Of a stretch of 64,000 nt of DNA, positions 9,664 through 22,516 are shown in pieces. Where the stretch lies: assembly GCA_950022295.1 (NCBI GenBank), contig OX465599.1, forward strand, positions 2,976,001 to 3,040,000. Reading direction: 5' to 3'. The notes beneath the pieces were generated by a model. The model was not told where the DNA came from and did no database searches. It saw only the letters and a program-made list of their open reading frames with translations. The position numbers were made by a program, and so were the translations under genes. This DNA is from Bromus sterilis (lineage: Eukaryota; Streptophyta; Magnoliopsida; Poales; Poaceae). Position 1 is the first letter of the stretch, and every line of letters starts with the position of its first letter.

Positions 9664-12600
9664 CATTGACGAACCCCAGGGTGCATTTACGTGCCGGTCA
9701 TCAACACTCGCAGTTTTGGCAGATTCTAGGTTGCTTCATGGGCTATTAATCACCGTTTTGGGTCCCCGAAGTGATTTCCACAATTGACGAACCCAGGGTG
9801 CATTTACGTGACGGTCATCAGTCCTCGCACTTTTGGCCGATTCTGGCCTATTTCATGGGCTATTAATCACCGTTACATGGGCTATTAATCACCGTTTTGG
9901 GTCCCCGGAGTGATTTCCACCATTGACGAACCCCAGGCTGCATTTACGTGCCGGTCATCAACACTCGCAGTTTTGGCCGATTCTGGCCTGTTTCATGGGT
10001 ATTAATCACCGTTTTGGGTCCCCGGAGTGATTTCCACCATTGACGAACCCTAGGGTGCATTTATGTGCCGGTCATCAACACTCGCAGTTTTGGCCGATTC
10101 TGGCCTGTTTCATGGGCTATTAATCACCGTTTTGGGTCCCCGGAGTGATTTCCACCATTGACGAACCCCAGGGTGCATTTACGTGCCGGTCATCAACACT
10201 CGCAATTTTGGCCGATTCTGGCCTGTTTCATGGGTTATTAATCATAGTTACATGGGCTATTAATCACCGTTTTGGGTCCCCGGAGTGATTTCCACAATTG
10301 AAGAACCCCAGGGTGCATTTACGTAACGGTCATCAGTCCTCGCACTTTTGGCCGATTATGGCCTGTTTCATGGGCTATTAATCACCGTTACATGGGCTAT
10401 TAATCACCGTTTTGGGTCCCCGGAGTGATTTCCACCATTGACGAACCCCAGGGTGCATTTACGTGCCGGTCATCAACACTCGCAGTTTTGGCCGATTCTG
10501 GCCTGTTTCATGGGCTATTAATCACCGTTTTGGGTCCCCAGAGTGATTTCCACCATTGACGAACCCCAGGGTGCATTTACGTGCCGGTCATCAACACTCG
10601 CAGTTTTGGCAGATTCTGGGTTGTTTCATGGGCTATCAATCACCGTTTTGGGTCCCCGAAGTGATTTCCATAATTGACGAACCCAGGGTGCATTTACGTG
10701 ACGGTCATCAGTCCTCGCACTTTTGGCCGATTCTGGCCTGTTTCATGGGCTATTAATCACCGTTACATGGGCTATTAATCACCGTTTTGGGTCCCCGGAG
10801 TGATTTCCACCATTGGCGAACCCTAGGGTGCATTTACGTGCCGGTCATCAACACTCGCAGTTTTGGCCGATTCTGGCCTGTTTCATGGGCTATTAATCAC
10901 CGTTTTGGGTCCCCAGAGTGATTTCCACCATTGACGAACCCCAGGGTGCATTTACGTGCCGGTCATCAACACTCGCAATTTTGGCCGATTCTGGCCTGTT
11001 TCATGGGCTATTAATCACAGTTACATGGGCTATTAATCACCGTTTTGGATCCCCAGAGTGATTTCCATCATTGAAGAACCCAGGGTGCATTTACGTGCCG
11101 GTTATCAACACACGCAGTTTTGACCGATTCTGGCCTGTTTCATGAGCTATTAATCACCGTTTTGGGTCCCCGGAGTGATTTCCACAATTGACGAACCCCA
11201 GGGTGCATTTACGTGCCGGTCATCAACACTCGCAATTTTGGCCGATTCTGGCCTGTTTCATGGGTTATTAATCATAGTTACATGGGCTATTAATCACCGT
11301 TTTGGGTCCCCGGAGTGATTTCCACAATTGAAGAACCCCAGGGTGCATTTACGTAACGGTCATCAGTCCTCGCACTTTTGGCCGATTATGGCCTGTTTCA
11401 TGGGCTATTAATCACCGTTACATGGGCTATTAATCACCGTTTTGGGTCCCCGGAGTGATTTCCACCATTGACGAACCCCAGGGTGCATTTACGTGCCGGT
11501 CATCAACACTCGCAGTTTTGGCCGATTCTGGCCTGTTTCATGGGCTATTAATCACCGTTTTGGGTCCCCAGAGTGATTTCCACCATTGATGAACCCCAGG
11601 GTGCATTTACGTGCCGGTCATCAACACTCGCAGTTTTGGCAGATTCTGGGTTGTTTCATGGGCTATCAATCACCGTTTTGGGTCCCCGAAGTGATTTCCA
11701 TAATTGACGAACCCAGGGTGCATTTACGTGACGGTCATCAGTCCTCGCACTTTTGGCCGATTCTGGCCTGTTTCATGGGCTATTAATCACCGTTACATGG
11801 GCTATTAATCACCGTTTTGGGTCCCCGGAGTGATTTCCACCATTGGCGAACCCTAGGGTGCATTTACGTGCCGGTCATCAACACTCGCAGTTTTGGCCGA
11901 TTCTGGCCTGTTTCATGGGCTATTAATCACCGTTTTGGGTCCCCAGAGTGATTTCCACCATTGACGAACCCCAGGGTGCATTTACGTGCCGGTCATCAAC
12001 ACTCGCAATTTTGGCCGATTCTGGCCTGTTTCATGGGCTATTAATCACAGTTACATGGGCTATTAATCACCGTTTTGGGTCCCCGGAGTGATTTCCACCA
12101 TTGACGAACCCTAGGGTGCATTTACGTGCCGGTCATCAACACTCGCAGTTTTGGCCGATTCTGGCCTGTTTCATGGGTATTAATCACCGTTTTGGGTCCC
12201 CGGAGTGATTTCCACCATTGACGAACCCTAGCGTGCATTTATGTGCCGGTCATCAACACTCGCAGTTTTGGCCGATTCTGGCCTGTTTCATGGGCTATTA
12301 ATCACCGTTTTGGGTCCCCGGAGTGATTTCCACCATTGACGAACCCCAGGGTGCATTTACGTGCCGGTCATCAACACTCGCAATTTTGGCCGATTCTGGC
12401 CTGTTTCATGGGTTATTAATCATAGTTACATGGGCTATTAATCACCGTTTTGGGTCCCCGGAGTGATTTCCACAATTGACGAACCCCGGGGTGCATTTAC
12501 GTAACGGTCATCAGTCCTCGCACTTTTGGCCGATTCTGGCCTGTTTCATGGGCTATTAATCACCGTTTTGGGTCCCCGGAGTGATTTCCACCATTGACGA

Positions 12601-14775
12601 ACCCCAGGGTGCATTTACGTGCCGGTCATCAACACTCGCAGTTTTGGCCGATTCTGACCTGTGTCATGGGCTATTAATCACCGTTTTTGGTCCCCAGAGT
12701 GATTTCCACCATTGACGAACCCCAGGGTGCATTTACGAGCCGGTCATCAACACTCGCAGTTTTGGCCGATTCTGGCCTGTTTCATGGGTATTAATCACCG
12801 TTTTGGGTCCCCGGAGTGATTTCCACAATTGACGAACCCCGGGGTGCATTTACGTAACGGTCATCAGTCCTCGCACTTTTGGCCGATTCTGGCCTGTTTC
12901 ATGGGCTATTAATCACCGTTTTGGGTCCCCGGAGTGATTTCCACCATTGACGAACCCAGGGTGCATTTACGTGCCGGTCATCAACACTCGCAGTTTTGGC
13001 CGATTCTGGCCTGTTTCATGGGCTATTAATCACCGTTTTGGGTCCCCGGAGTGATTTCCACCATTGACGAACCCCAGGGTGCATTTACGTGCCGGTCATC
13101 AACACTCGCTATTTTGGCCGATTCTGGCCTGTTTCATGGGCTATTAATCACAGTTACATGGGCTATTAATCACCGTTTTGGATCCCCAGAGTGATTTCCA
13201 TCATTGAAGAACCCAGGGTGCATTTACGTGCCGGTTATCAACACTCGCAGTTTTGGCCGATTCTGGCCTGTTTCATGAGCTATTAATCACCGTTTTGGGT
13301 CCCCAGAGTGATTTCCACCATTGACGAACCCAGGGTGCATTTACGTGCCGGTCATCAACACTCGCAGTTTTGTCAGATTTTGGGTTGTTTCATGGGCTAT
13401 TAATCACCGTTTTGGGTCCCCGAAGTGATTTCCACAATTGACGAACCCCAGGGTGCATTTACGTGACGGTCATCAGTCCTCGCACTTTTGGCCGATTCTG
13501 GCCTGTTTCATGGGCTATTAATCACCGTTACATGGGCTATTAATCACCGTTTTGGGTCCCCGTAGTGATGTCCACCATTGACGAACCCAGGGTGCATTTA
13601 TGTGCCGGTCATCAACACTCGCAGTTTTGGCCGATTCTGGCCTGTTTCATGGGCTATTAATCACCGTTTTGGGTCCCCGAAGTGATTTCCACCATTGACG
13701 AACCCAGGGTGCATTTACGTGCCGGTTATCAACACACGCAGTTTTGACCGATTCTGGCCTGTTTCATGAGCTATTAATCACCGTTTTGGGTCCCCGGAGT
13801 GATTTCCACCATTGACGAACCCCAGGGTGCATTTACGTGCCGGTCATCAACACTCGCAATTTTGGCCGATTCTGGCCTGTTTCATGGGCTATCAATCACC
13901 GTTTTGGGTCCCCGAAGTGATTTCCATAATTGACGAACCCAGGGTGCATTTACGTGACGGTCATCAGTCCTCGCACTTTTGGCCGATTCTGGCCTGTTTC
14001 ATGAGCTATTAATCATCGTTTTGGGTCCCCGGAGTGATTTCCACCATTGACGAACCCCAGGGTGCATTTACGTGCCGGTCATCAACACTCGCAATTTTGG
14101 CCGATTCTGGCCTGTTTCATGGGTTATTAATCATAGTTACATGGGCTATTAATCACCGTTTTGGGTCCCCGGAGTGATTTCCACAATTGAAGAACCCCAG
14201 GGTGCATTTACGTAACGGTCATCAGTCCTCGCACTTTTGGCCGATTATGGCCTGTTTCATGGGCTATTAATCACCGTTACATGGGCTATTAATCACCGTT
14301 TTGGGTCCCCGGAGTGATTTCCACCATTGACGAACCCCAGGGTGCATTTACGTGCCGGTCATCAACACTCGCAGTTTTGGCCGATTCTGGCCTGTTTCAT
14401 GGGCTATGAATCACCGTTTTGGGTCCCCGGAGTGATTTCCACCATTGACGAACCCAAGGGTGCATTTACGTGCCGGTCATCAACACTCGCAGTTTTGGCA
14501 GATTCTGGGTTGTTTCATGGGCTATCAATCACCGTTTTGGGTCCCCGAAGTGATTTCCATAATTGACGAACCCAGGGTGCATTTACGTGACGGTCATCAG
14601 TCCTCGCACTTTTGGCCGATTCTGGCCTGTTTCATGGGCTATTAATCACCGTTACATGGGCTATTAATCACCGTTTTGGGTCCCCGGAGTGATTTCCACC
14701 ATTGACGAACCCTAGGGTGCATTTACGTGCCGGTCATCAACACTCGCAGTTTTGGCCGATTCTGGCCTGTTTCAT
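9664..14775. repeat. Segmental copy of 1-5101 at +9,675
   Basis: Markers of 1-5101 recur in the same order at +9,675, and at +9,674 after a 1-bp C-run loss near 13330. It contains C3-C6 (9664-10155), A 8-mer (10156-11185), A1-A7 (11186-12098), B1-B16 and the six A-like monomers with TATGAATC. Visible differences are few: CATTGATGAA at 11590, CCCTAGCGTG near 12231, GGCCGATTC near 10870 for GGCCAATTC near 1195, and CCGAAG near 13680. The match stops at about 14775, where this copy has GGGTATTAA and the other CATGTGCTATT. Confidence 0.9.
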
Positions 14776-17696
14776 GGGTATTAATCACCGTTTTGGGTCC
14801 CCGGAGTGATTTCCACCATTGACGAACCCCAGGGTGCATTTACGTGCCGGTCATCAACACTCGCTATTTTGGCCGATTCTGGCCTGTTTCATGGGCTATT
14901 AATCACAGTTACATGGGCTATTAATCACCGTTTTGGATCCCCAGAGTGATTTCCATCATTGAAGAACCCAGGGTGCATTTACGTGCCGGTTATCAACACT
15001 CGCAGTTTTGGCCGATTCTGGCCTGTTTCATGAGCTATTAATCACCGTTTTGGGTCCCCAGAGTGATTTCCACCATTGACGAACCCAGGGTGCATTTACG
15101 TGCCGGTCATCAACACTCGCAGTTTTGTCAGATTTTGGGTTGTTTCATGGGCTATTAATCACCGTTTTGGGTCCCCGAAGTGATTTCCACAATTGACGAA
15201 CCCCAGGGTGCATTTACGTGACGGTCATCAGTCCTCGCACTTTTGGCCGATTCTGGCCTGTTTCATGGGCTATTAATCACCGTTACATGGGCTATTAATC
15301 ACCGTTTTGGGTCCCCGTAGTGATGTCCACCATTGACGAACCCAGGGTGCATTTATGTGCCGGTCATCAACACTCGCAGTTTTGGCCGATTCTGGCCTGT
15401 TTCATGGGCTATTAATCACCGTTTTGGGTCCCCGGAGTGATTTCCACCATTGACGAACCCAGGGTGCATTTACGTGCCGGTTATCAACACACGCAGTTTT
15501 GACCGATTCTGGCCTGTTTCATGAGCTATTAATCACCGTTTTGGGTCCCCGGAGTGATTTCCACCATTGACGAACCCCAGGGTGCATTTACGTGCCGGTC
15601 ATCAACACTCGCAATTTTGGCCGATTCTGGCCTGTTTCATGGGCTATCAATCACCGTTTTGGGTCCCCGAAGTGATTTCCATAATTGACGAACCCAGGGT
15701 GCATTTACGTGACGGTCATCAGTCCTCGCACTTTTGGCCGATTCTGGCCTGTTTCATGAGCTATTAATCATCGTTTTGGGTCCCCGGAGTGATTTCCACC
15801 ATTGACGAACCCCAGGGTGCATTTACGTGCCGGTCATCAACACTCGCAATTTTGGCCGATTCTGGCCTGTTTCATGGGTTATTAATCATAGTTACATGGG
15901 CTATTAATCACCGTTTTGGGTCCCCGGAGTGATTTCCACAATTGAAGAACCCCAGGGTGCATTTACGTAACGGTCATCAGTCCTCGCACTTTTGGCCGAT
16001 TATGGCCTGTTTCATGGGCTATTAATCACCGTTACATGGGCTATTAATCACCGTTTTGGGTCCCCGGAGTGATTTCCACCATTGACGAACCCCAGGGTGC
16101 ATTTACGTGCCGGTCATCAACACTCGCAGTTTTGGCCGATTCTGGCCTGTTTCATGGGCTATGAATCACCGTTTTGGGTCCCCGGAGTGATTTCCACCAT
16201 TGACGAACCCAAGGGTGCATTTACGTGCCGGTCATCAACACTCGCAGTTTTGGCAGATTCTGGGTTGTTTCATGGGCTATCAATCACCGTTTTGGGTCCC
16301 CGAAGTGATTTCCATAATTGACGAACCCAGGGTGCATTTACGTGACGGTCATCAGTCCTCGCACTTTTGGCCGATTCTGGCCTGTTTCATGGGCTATTAA
16401 TCACCGTTACATGGGCTATTAATCACCGTTTTGGGTCCCCGGAGTGATTTCCACCATTGACGAACCCTAGGGTGCATTTACGTGCCGGTCATCAACACTC
16501 GCAGTTTTGGCCGATTCTGGCCTGTTTCATGGGCTATTAATCACCGTTTTGGGTCCCCAGAGTGATTTCCACCATTGACGAACCCCAGGGTGCATTTACG
16601 TGCCGGTCATCAACACTCGTAATTTTGGCCGATTCTGGCCTGTTTCATGGGCTATTAATCACAGTTACATGGGCTATTAATCACCGTTTTGGATCCCCAG
16701 AGTGATTTCCATCATTGAAGAACCCAGGGTGCATTTACGTGCCGGTTATCAACACACGCAGTTTTGACCGATTCTGGCCTGTTTCATGAGCTATTAATCA
16801 CCGTTTTGGGTCCCCGGAGTGATTTCCACCATTGACGAACCCCAGGGTGCATTTACGTGCCGGTCATCAACACTCGCAATTTTGGCCGATTCTGGCCTGT
16901 TTCATTGGCTATCAATCACCGTTTTGGGTCCCCGAAGTGATTTCCATAATTGACGAACCCAGGGTGCATTTACGTGACGGTCATCAGTCCTCGCACTTTT
17001 GGCCGATTCTGGCCTGTTTCATGGGCTATTAATCACTGTTACATGGGCTATTAATCACCGTTTTGGGTCCCCGGAGTGATTTCCACCATTGACGAACCCT
17101 AGGGTGCATTTACGTGCCGGTCATCAACACTCGCAGTTTTGGCCGATTCTGGCCTGTTTCATGGGCTATTAATCACCGTTTTGGGTCCCCAGAGTGATTT
17201 CCACCATTGACGAACCCCAGGGTGCATTTACGTGCCGGTCATCAACACTCGCAGTTTTGGAAGATTTTGGCCTGTTTCATGAGCTATTAATCACCGTTTT
17301 GGGTCCCCGGAGTGATTTCCACCATTGACGAACCCCAGGGTGCATTTACGTGCCGGTCATCAACACTCGCAATTTTGGCCGATTCTGGCCTGTTTCATGG
17401 GCTATCAATCACCGTTTTGGGTCCCCGAAGTGATTTCCATAATTGACGAACCCAGGGTGCATTTACGTGACGGTCATCAGTCCTCGCACTTTTGGCCGAT
17501 TCTGGCCTGTTTCATGGGCTATTAATCACCGTTACATGGGCTATTAATCACCGTTTTGGGTCCCCGGAGTGATTTCCACCATTGACGAACCCTAGGGTGC
17601 ATTTACGTGCCGGTCATCAACACTCGCAGTTTTGGCCGATTCTGGCCTGTTTCATGGGTATTAATCACCGTTTTGGGTCCCCGGAGTGATTTCCAC
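14700..17696. repeat. Mosaic block B9-B16 plus A-like monomers
   Basis: 14700 is a B1-like monomer joined to B9 (14817), skipping B2-B8. Next come B10-B16 (14957-15799) and the six A-like monomers (15800-16572) with TATGAATC at about 16160. 16573 is A7 with TCGTAATTTT, followed by A8. Two repeats of a B15 to type II to CCCTAGGG string start at 16830 and 17323, separated by a unique monomer at 17205 with TTTTGGAAGATTTTGG. Most of this block recurs at 54220-57135. Confidence 0.87.
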
Positions 17697-18679
17697 CATT
17701 GACGAACCCTAGGGTGCATTTATGTGCCGGTCATCAACACTCACAGTTTTGGCCGATTCTGGCCTGTTTCATGGGCTATTAATCACAGTTACATGGGCTA
17801 TTAATCACCGTTTTGGATCCCCAGAGTGATTTCCATCATTGAAGAACCCAGGGTGCATTTACGTGCCGGTTATCAACACTCGCAGTTTTGGCCGATTCTG
17901 GCCTGTTTCATGAGCTATTAATCATCGTTTTGGGTCCCCGGAGTGATTTCCACCATTGACGAACCCCAGGGTGCATTTACGTGCCGGTCATCAACACTCG
18001 CAGTTTTGGCAGATTCTAGGTTGCTTCATGGGCTATTAATCACCGTTTTGGGTCCCCGAAGTGATTTCCACAATTGACGAACCCAGGGTGCATTTACGTG
18101 ACGGTCATCAGTCCTCGCACTTTTGGCCGATTCTGGCCTATTTCATGGGCTATTAATCACCGTTACATGGGCTATTAATCACCGTTTTGGGTCCCCGGAG
18201 TGATTTCCACCATTGACGAACCCCAGGCTGCATTTACGTGCCGGTCATCAACACTCGCAGTTTTGGCCGATTCTGGCCTGTTTCATGGGTATTAATCACC
18301 GTTTTGGGTCCCCGGAGTGATTTCCACCATTGACGAACCCTAGGGTGCATTTATGTGCCGGTCATCAACACTCGCAGTTTTGGCCGATTCTGGCCTGTTT
18401 CATGGGCTATTAATCACCGTTTTGGGTCCCCGGAGTGATTTCCACCATTGACGAACCCCAGGGTGCATTTACGTGCCGGTCATCAACACTCGCAATTTTG
18501 GCCGATTCTGGATTGTTTCATGGGTATTAATCACCGTTTTGGGTCCCCGGAGTGATTTCCACAATTGACGAACCCCGGGCTGCATTTACGTGCCGGTCAT
18601 CAACACTCGCAGTTTTGGCCGATTCTGGCCTGTTTCATGGGTATTAATCACCGTTTTGGGTCCCCGGAGTGATTTCCAC
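17697..18679. repeat. Module C, 8-monomer HOR of 983 bp (C1-C8)
   Basis: Monomers of 140, 117, 118, 139, 117, 118, 117 and 117 bp sum to 983. C1 ACTCACAG, CACAGTTA and GGATCC; C2 GAAGAACCC and CATGAGCTATTAATCATCG; C3 AGATTCTAGGTTGCTTC; C4 type II with GGCCTATTTC; C5 CAGGCTGC; C6 CCCTAGGG and ATTTATGTG; C7 CAATTTTGG and GATTCTGGATTG; C8 CCCCGGGCTGC. The 983-bp step is exact between AGATTCTAGG at 18011 and at 18994, and between GGATCC at 17815 and 18798. C1-C6 recurs at 18680-19428. Confidence 0.92.
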
Positions 18680-20456
18680 CATTGACGAACCCCAGGGTGC
18701 ATATATGTGCCGGTCATCAACACTCACAGTTTTGGCCGATTCTGGCCTGTTTCATGGGCTATTAATCACAGTTACATGGGCTATTAATCACCGTTTTGGA
18801 TCCCCAGAGTGATTTCCATCATTGAAGAACCCAGGGTGCATTTACGTGCCGGTTATCAACACTCGCAGTTTTGGCCGATTCTGGCCTGTTTCATGAGCTA
18901 TTAATCATCGTTTTGGGTCCCCGGAGTGATTTCCACCATTGACGAACCCCAGGGTGCATTTACGTGCCGGTCATCAACACTCGCAGTTTTGGCAGATTCT
19001 AGGTTGCTTCATGGGCTATTAATCACCGTTTTGGGTCCCCGAAGTGATTTCCACAATTGACGAACCCAGGGTGCATTTACGTGACGGTCATCAGTCCTCG
19101 CACTTTTGGCCGATTCTGGCCTATTTCATGGGCTATTAATCACCGTTACATGGGCTATTAATCACCGTTTTGGGTCCCCGGAGTGATTTCCACCATTGAC
19201 GAACCCCAGGCTGCATTTACGTGCCGGTCATCAACACTCGCAGTTTTGGCCGATTCTGGCCTGTTTCATGGGTATTAATCACCGTTTTGGGTCCCCGGAG
19301 TGATTTCCACCATTGACGAACCCTAGGGTGCATTTATGTGCCGGTCATCAACACTCGCAGTTTTGGCCGATTCTGGCCTGTTTCATGGGCTATTAATCAC
19401 CGTTTTGGGTCCCCGGAGTGATTTCCACCATTGACGAACCCCAGGGTGCATTTACGTGCCGGTCATCAACACTCGCAATTTTGGCCGATTCTGGCCTGTT
19501 TCATGGGTTATTAATCATAGTTACATGGGCTATTAATCACCGTTTTGGGTCCCCGGAGTGATTTCCACAATTGAAGAACCCCAGGGTGCATTTACGTAAC
19601 GGTCATCAGTCCTCGCACTTTTGGCCGATTATGGCCTGTTTCATGGGCTATTAATCACCGTTACATGGGCTATTAATCACCGTTTTGGGTCCCCGGAGTG
19701 ATTTCCACCATTGACGAACCCCAGGGTGCATTTACGTGCCGGTCATCAACACTCGCTATTTTGGCCGATTCTGGCCTGTTTCATGGGCTATTAATCACAG
19801 TTACATGGGCTATTAATCACCGTTTTGGATCCCCAGAGTGATTTCCATCATTGAAGAACCCAGGGTGCATTTACGTGCCGGTCATCAACACTCGCAGTTT
19901 TGGCCGATTCTGGCCTGTTTCATGGGCTATTAATCACCGTTTTGGGTCCCCAGAGTGATTTCCACCATTGACGAACCCCAGGGTGCATTTACGTGCCGGT
20001 CATCAACACTCGCAGTTTTGGCAGATTCTGGGTTGTTTCATGGGCTATCAATCACCGTTTTGGGTCCCCGAAGTGATTTCCATAATTGACGAACCCAGGG
20101 TGCATTTACGTGACGGTCATCAGTCCTCGCACTTTTGGCCGATTCTGGCCTGTTTCATGGGCTATCAATCACCGTTTTGGGTCCCCGAAGTGATTTCCAT
20201 AATTGACGAACCCAGGGTGCATTTACGTGACGGTCATCAGTCCTCGCACTTTTGGCCGATTCTGGCCTGTTTCATGGGCTATTAATCACCGTTACATGGG
20301 CTATTAATCACCGTTTTGGGTCCCCGGAGTGATTTCCACCATTGACGAACCCTAGGGTGCATTTACGTGCCGGTCATCAACACTCGCAGTTTTGGCCGAT
20401 TCTGGCCTGTTTCATGGGTATTAATCACCGTTTTGGGTCCCCGGAGTGATTTCCAC
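17697..20456. repeat. 2,760-bp HOR, copy 1 (C1-C8, C1-C6, A-derived monomers)
   Basis: Two C modules (the second incomplete) are followed by A1, A2, a B9-like monomer with TCGCTATTTT and GGATCC (19709), a hybrid at 19849, A4 (19966), a type II monomer without the 22-bp duplication (20084), a second type II with it (20201) and a B1-like monomer (20340). The pair at 20084 and 20201 lets one open frame run across three monomers, 105 codons, the longest in the window. Confidence 0.88.
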
Positions 20457-22516
20457 CATTGACGAACCCTAGGGTGCATTTATGTGCCGGTCATCAACAC
20501 TCACAGTTTTGGCCGATTCTGGCCTGTTTCATGGGCTATTAATCACAGTTACATGGGCTATTAATCACCGTTTTGGATCCCCAGAGTGATTTCCGTCATT
20601 GAAGAACCCAGGGTGCATTTACGTGCCGGTTATCAACACTCGCAGTTTTGGCCGATTCTGGCCTGTTTCATGAGCTATTAATCATCGTTTTGGGTCCCCG
20701 GAGTGATTTCCACCATTGACGAACCCCAGGGTGCATTTACGTGCCGGTCATCAACACTCGCAGTTTTGGCAGATTCTAGGTTGCTTCATGGGCTATTAAT
20801 CACCGTTTTGGGTCCCCGAAGTGATTTCCACAATTGACGAACCCAGGGTGCATTTACGTGACGGTCATCAGTCCTCGCACTTTTGGCCGATTCTGGCCTA
20901 TTTCATGGGCTATTAATCACCGTTACATGGGCTATTAATCACCGTTTTGGGTCCCCGGAGTGATTTCCACCATTGACGAACCCCAGGCTGCATTTACGTG
21001 CCGGTCATCAACACTCGCAGTTTTGGCCGATTCTGGCCTGTTTCATGGGTATTAATCACCGTTTTGGGTCCCCGGAGTGATTTCCACCATTGACGAACCC
21101 TAGGGTGCATTTATGTGCCGGTCATCAACACTCGCAGTTTTGGCCGATTCTGGCCTGTTTCATGGGCTATTAATCACCGTTTTGGGTCCCCGGAGTGATT
21201 TCCACCATTGACGAACCCCAGGGTGCATTTACGTGCCGGTCATCAACACTCGCAATTTTGGCCGATTCTGGATTGTTTCATGGGTATTAATCACCGTTTT
21301 GGGTCCCCGGAGTGATTTCCACAATTCACGAACCCCGGGCTGCATTTACGTGCCGGTCATCAACACTCGCAGTTTTGGCCGATTCTGGCCTGTTTCATGG
21401 GTATTAATCACCGTTTTGGGTCCCCGGAGTGATTTCCACCATTGACGAACCCCAGGGTGCATTTATGTGCCGGTCATCAACACTCACAGTTTTGGCCGAT
21501 TCTGGCCTGTTTCATGGGCTATTAATCACAGTTACATGGGCTATTAATCACCGTTTTGGATCCCCAGAGTGATTTCCATCATTGAAGAACCCAGGGTGCA
21601 TTTACGTGCCGGTTATCAACACTCGCAGTTTTGGCCGATTCTGGCCTGTTTCATGAGCTATTAATCATCGTTTTGGGTCCCCGGAGTGATTTCCACCATT
21701 GACGAACCCCAGGGTGCATTTACGTGCCGGTCATCAACACTCGCAGTTTTGGCAGATTCTAGGTTGCTTCATGGGCTATTAATCACCGTTTTGGGTCCCC
21801 GAAGTGATTTCCACAATTGACGAACCCAGGGTGCATTTACGTGACGGTCATCAGTCCTCGCACTTTTGGCCGATTCTGGCCTATTTCATGGGCTATTAAT
21901 CACCGTTACATGGGCTATTAATCACCGTTTTGGGTCCCCGGAGTGATTTCCACCATTGACGAACCCCAGGCTGCATTTACGTGCCGGTCATCAACACTCG
22001 CAGTTTTGGCCGATTCTGGCCTGTTTCATGGGTATTAATCACCGTTTTGGGTCCCCGGAGTGATTTCCACCATTGACGAACCCTAGGGTGCATTTATGTG
22101 CCGGTCATCAACACTCGCAGTTTTGGCCGATTCTGGCCTGTTTCATGGGCTATTAATCACCGTTTTGGGTCCCCGGAGTGATTTCCACCATTGACGAACC
22201 CCAGGGTGCATTTACGTGCCGGTCATCAACACTCGCAATTTTGGCCGATTCTGGCCTGTTTCATGGGTTATTAATCATAGTTACATGGGCTATTAATCAC
22301 CGTTTTGGGTCCCCGGAGTGATTTCCACAATTGAAGAACCCCAGGGTGCATTTACGTAACGGTCATCAGTCCTCGCACTTTTGGCCGATTATGGCCTGTT
22401 TCATGGGCTATTAATCACCGTTACATGGGCTATTAATCACCGTTTTGGGTCCCCGGAGTGATTTCCACCATTGACGAACCCCAGGGTGCATTTACGTGCC
22501 GGTCATCAACACTCGC
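20457..22516. repeat. 2,760-bp HOR, copy 2 (partial)
   Basis: The interval 17372-19756 is matched at 20132-22516 with offset 2,760. Visible differences are three single bases: CCGTCATT near 20594 for CCATCATT, AATTCACGAA near 21313 for AATTGACGAA, and CATTTATG near 21462 for CATATATG. Divergence begins at about 22516, where this copy continues into A3 rather than the TCGCTATTTT monomer. It is one of the most recent duplications in the window. Confidence 0.9.
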
